Both the position numbers and the translations under genes were made by a program. The notes under the pieces were generated by a model. The model saw nothing but the letters and a program-made list of their open reading frames with translations, was not told the DNA's origin and ran no database searches. From Gnetum montanum (taxonomy: Eukaryota > Streptophyta > Gnetopsida > Gnetales > Gnetaceae), in NCBI GenBank assembly GCA_015680685.1, contig MNCI01022258.1, positions 3,714 to 25,623 of the forward strand: 21,910 nt of DNA, written 5' to 3'. Below are positions 18,494 through 21,910 of the stretch, piece after piece (positions within the stretch are counted from its first letter, which is position 1; each line of letters starts with the position of its first letter).

Positions 18494-19064
18494 AATGAAT
18501 TACTTTGGTTCATGGTAGCATTCAATCGTAGCATCAGAAACAATACGTTGGCACAATTAATAACTATATCTTTATTAAACCAAAGTTATCACATTTTGGC
18601 TCTACCTTTCGAAAGACCAAAAGCTAGAAGACACTGGTGATCAAAAATTGGGTAAAGGATGTTCATGGTGGTGGTTTTTTCACTATTTTTCTTAATGTAG
18701 TTTATTATTTCTTTTGAATATCTGATAAGCTATCAGATTACCCTACGAGGCAATGCAGCCAACACTAAATCCAAAAATGGGAAGCAGAAAGTATACAACA
18801 ATTAAGCACCTGAATCCATGATAATGATTTTCATAGTTTGAAAATTCCAATTAGACCATTGAATATAAATCGGACACTGAAAGAGATCTTAGAGCTTATA
18901 TACACTTAGAATTAGCAATATATAATATATTAAACTAAAAATATCAATAAAAATATAGCACTATTCATTGGATCAAATATTCTATTGGATTTTTAATTGG
19001 CTTCAATATTGCCTTGTAATTTATTGGAGATCGTATGATATATTGTAGATTTCTTAATCTATGT
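18494..19064. other. AT-rich stretch between inverted chitinase promoter and chitinase remnant B
   Basis: No gene or RNA is recognised. It lies distal to the inverted promoter and before the intron of remnant B. Exon 1 of copy B was looked for here and not found. Confidence 0.45.
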
Positions 19065-19515
19065 ACAAAACCTCCACTACGTATTTTCATTCTCCAATTA
19101 AACTTACTATATACTTGTTGCTATTATTTTTAGGTGAGCATGTATTACCATTTGTATATTTGTAAACCTATGTTCTGAGAGGTTACGCTGTAGAACATCC
19201 ATCCATCATCTATTTAATGTCATCAGGTGGCTTAGCTGGTGCACTGGACAGCCCATAAGCATAGGGTTACTACTTTAACAAGAAGGTCAGTGGAGACATC
19301 GGCCTGATTACTGTGACAGGACGTATCAGTACTACAGGCACAACCTCATTCAACTATCATGGGACTACAATTACACTTTAATTAAGCTCTAGGTATGGAC
19401 CTGCTCAACCATCCTAGTTGCCACAGACCCAGTTGTGTCATTCAAGATGGCCATATGGTTTTGAATGACTCCATAATCTTGGAAGCCATCCTACCATGAA
19501 GTCAATTGGTGGAAA
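19065..19515 (+). pseudogene. GH19 chitinase pseudogene B: intron 1 and exon 2
   Basis: Homology to copy A begins just before the intron-1 donor (CCACTACGTATTTTC against CCACTGGTACATATTTTC) and runs through the intron to an intact CAG acceptor at 19224-19226. Exon 2 from 19227 reads GYYFNKKVSGDIGL, then after a frameshift DYCDRTYQYYRHNLIQLSWD and YNY. A further shift gives LGMDLLNHPS, then VATDPVVSFKMAIWF, a stop, MTP, a stop, SWKPSYHEV. These match class I/II GH19 motifs (DYC, IQLSWNYNYG, GxDLLNNPxLVATDPVVSFKxAIWFWMTPQSxKPSCHDV). The second catalytic glutamate region (WGYCxxxE) reads GYYFNKK. No exon 1 and no C-terminal exon follow. It may be the displaced remainder of the same gene that copy A belongs to, or a second gene. 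Confidence 0.85.
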
Positions 19516-20179
19516 AATTTCTAAATCACTGATTTATCATGGAGTCAAAAAACTAATCATTTAATGGCCAAATTGCTGGTTGGACTTTCACAACGAACGT
19601 GTTTGACTTGCATTTCAAACATTTTCAGTTTTTTCTAATTTTTTGCAATTAATGGCATAAATCACAGAATGATACAAATATATAATTAAAAAAAATAGTG
19701 GAACAACGAAAGAAAAAAACCTTAATATAATTTGGTGCTAAGTTGAAAACACATTGTCCTATCTTCCTAGCTTGCTAGAATATCTTACCAACTTCTAAAA
19801 ACATTTTACAAATGATATATATTTTGCTGGACTTAGTTGTTGAGATTGCAAATTATAATCTTTGATTATAATTGTATTGCACCTTGTGTTGCACCTTTTG
19901 AGGCTTGTTAATAGATTGGAAAGTGGGACTTTTACCGTTTTCTCAAGAAATAAAAAGGAAAAATATTTTAGTAGAATCACAANATTTTCTCAAGAAATAA
20001 AAAGGAAAAATATTTTAGTAGAATCACAAATATGGAATCAAGTTTTAAGATGGTTAAAATTAAAAATATTGATGCATGGTGGAGCACTATGAAAATGACA
20101 CAATATTATTTTCAAGAGATAACATTCCACAGGCATTGGCACTCAATAGGGCACTAGACAGGATTGCACAAAAACTGCG
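19516..20179. other. AT-rich stretch without recognisable gene
   Basis: It includes the third N-flanked duplication. The open frames 19795-19980 (minus) and 19862-20092 (plus, crossing the N) show no motif. Confidence 0.45.
19938..20029. repeat. Exact 45-bp direct duplication around a single N (probable assembly join)
   Basis: 19938-19982 and 19985-20029 are identical, separated by the N at 19983 and one A at 19984. It is the same layout and nearly the same length as the two duplications in the first 2 kb. Confidence 0.85.
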
Positions 20180-20890
20180 ATAGAAGATTAACAAAGCTAA
20201 ATGGATGATACATATGATGAATGTTGAGGAATAGGTGAAAGGTCAGCTACATTAGGTCCTAGGAATTTTACCTAGAATAATAAAGGATATTTACTTAGGG
20301 ATGTCAATTTTTGTTTGGATATGGTGCCAAACATGGGAACCTCTGATGTGGAAGATATATAGAAAAATAGAAGATTGGGTGAACCGATTCCTCTCTTAGA
20401 AAGGGAAGATCTTGCTGGCTTCATTGGTTCTCATTGCAATGGCCAAATTCATTGTAGCTATAGCATATCCTCCTACTTGAGTGATACAAAAAATTGACCA
20501 AATTATTTGAAAATTTATTTGGTCAAGAAAAAATGGAGGGGGAAAATGCACTTGGTTTGCTAGGAGAAGACAGGTAAACCTAAGAAGATAGGAGGGATCA
20601 GGATCCTATGATTTAGAGATGAGCTTAAATTGGTAATGTAAAGACTACTAAATCATCTCCTGAGTGAAAGATAAGGGTATGCATAGTGGATTAGAATAAT
20701 GTAGTGCAAATACCAATGGTGGGAGATTAATTTCTGAGGATCTTAGATGTGGTCCATCCTTTGTCATCATGCATTGGAGATGAGGGAGTGCAGGCTTCTA
20801 GGGATGCATCCTAGAGAAATCATGAATGCTTAGTTTTGATGGTTCATGGTTGGTAGGCCATATGGCATGGGAGGATCCTTGAGAATGTGA
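20180..20890 (+). pseudogene. Non-LTR retrotransposon (LINE) ORF2, region after the reverse transcriptase
   Basis: One plus frame from about 20188 reads INKAKWMI, VKGQLHQ-like and IYLGMS. It continues MWKIYRKIEDWVNRFLS, KGKILLASLVLIAMAKFIVA, YPP, VIQKIDQII, KFIW, then KCTWFARRRQVNLRR. This is the plant LINE pattern: YLG, I..KI..W....LS.AGR..LI..VL......Y.......P......I......FLW, W...C.PK..GG. The frame then shifts to GGIRIL, WIRIM and CKYQWWEIN, matching GGLGIxDL and W..I...KY. It is interrupted by several TAG/TGA stops. The catalytic YADD-type reverse transcriptase core and the endonuclease are not in the window, and the 3' end with poly(A) was not found. A typical 5'-truncated or eroded LINE. 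Confidence 0.7.
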
Positions 20891-21910
20891 AGGCTTTTGC
20901 ATGGTTGATTGCTCACACAACACTATAGATCATTTTCTTGATGTGTGGATTGACACTGGAAACAATCGATCATTTTATATACTAATGCTAGGATTATAGG
21001 AGACTTAAAGGAGATGGCTATGATTTGGGTTGTTTAGAAGTTGTCGAATTAGCTAACTTTCTAAGGTAAGAGGCTATCATAGCTAAATTTAGCCACTACT
21101 TCTAGGTTTTGACTCTGGTATGAGACTTCATGGAGTATAAGGTGTGTAAGGTACTATGAGCCATCTGTGGCAAAGTTCTAGAGGGATGAAGAGCTATGGT
21201 AGTTAATCGCATGGGTGGTGTGGAACAAGTGGTAGTATGGCTAAAAGGGATCCCTAATTTAATGAACCAAGCATTCTTTGAGAATTGGGATGGGTAAGCA
21301 ACAGCCTTTAGAGGTAGGACGATTTAGCTAATGGAGAATTCTATGGTCACAATGATGGAAGTGCTAGAAGCTGGAGAGGTTATCCCACTGATGATTCATA
21401 GTTGCAAGTATGTGAAAAAAAATTTTCAACAAGGAATTTTGAAGATGGTGATTAGGCACATTCCCAAATTTGCACTACCATGGATTTGGCAAGAGGTGAT
21501 AAGTCTAATTGATAAGTTCTTGGCATAGTTGGGAAGTTTGAACTGGCTAGTGGGTGCATTTTGTGTTCCTATGATGCCTGAAGATGGGTATGTAGGTAAA
21601 TGTCCCAAATGTTTTGCTAGAATTGCTATGTAGGAGGAGTGGAGGGAGGCATCCAAGGCTAATTTTAGCCCATCTACAATGTGCCTAAGCTATTCCTTTG
21701 GTAAAAATCCATGGCCTAGGCATCTATGTAATAGTTAATAGTATCTATCCATTGTTGTATCAAGGGTTTCATGAGTCCCTTGTTTTAATCCTTGGATTTA
21801 TTTTCACAAGTTAGACACTCGTGAGTGGGTTTGATCTTTATCATTGAAAATTTCTAGCATGGTACTCCACCTTCTGATTGATTTAGGCTCTAATGATCTA
21901 TACCAACTTT
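20891..21910. other. Right end: possible LINE continuation and an unassigned open frame
   Basis: 20891-21330 may continue the LINE ORF2 tail, but no motif is clear. A plus frame from 21331 is open for 65 codons. It can be followed through two TAG stops to about 21730 (EAGEVIPLMIHSCKYVKKN, IPKFALPWIWQEVISLIDKF, PEDGYVGKCPKCFARIAM), suggesting another decayed coding segment of unknown family with a CxxC pair. The opposite-strand frame 21426-21656 is probably its shadow. The last 180 bases show nothing recognisable. Confidence 0.35.

Overview
The window looks like gene-poor, AT-rich, CpG-depleted nuclear DNA from a seed plant with a large genome. A conifer or other gymnosperm draft assembly is the best guess. 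I infer this from the density of old, mutually unrelated LTR and LINE retroelement fragments, from decayed families common in plants (GH19 chitinase, BAHD acyltransferase, LRR-like), and from three single-N contig joins. No intact protein-coding gene, tRNA, rRNA or CRISPR array was recognised. Almost every open frame above 60 codons is fortuitous or a piece of a decayed gene. The real signal appears only when reading frames are followed through stop codons and small indels.

Layout. 1-2628 (minus): a long decayed ORF, about 850 codons, running off the left edge. It has a globular N-terminal half and a coiled-coil-like C-terminal half, with mostly TAG stops in an otherwise preserved frame. It carries two of the three assembly joins. 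About 4720-5960 (minus): a decayed retrotransposon gag. 7077-7355: a ~62-bp minisatellite. 7877-8187 (plus): the 5' end of a BAHD acyltransferase gene, fused in frame to the RNase H tail of a Ty1/copia element (8187-8442) with polypurine tract and 3' LTR (8443-8875). Directly behind the LTR lies a chitinase exon-2 relic (8934-9180). 10447-11245 and 16738-17280: two direct copies of an LRR-like pseudogene fragment that share stop codons. Between them is an internally deleted Ty3/gypsy element (13782-15424). 17284-18391: a GH19 chitinase pseudogene with a recognisable TATA promoter, exon 1, short intron and start of exon 2. It is followed at once by a second copy of the chitinase promoter and start codon in inverted orientation. 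19065-19515: a third chitinase remnant (intron plus exon 2). About 20180-20890: the post-reverse-transcriptase part of a LINE ORF2. The remainder is AT-rich sequence in which I see no gene.

The most interesting arrangement is the chitinase inverted repeat. Two similar promoters face each other across about 770 bp of chitinase exon and intron sequence. If either is still transcribed, it could make overlapping sense and antisense RNA against functional chitinase relatives. This is an inference from layout only. Other notable points are the in-frame BAHD/copia chimera, the TAG-rich decay of the long minus-strand ORF, and the precise duplications around each N, which are best explained as unmerged contig overlaps.
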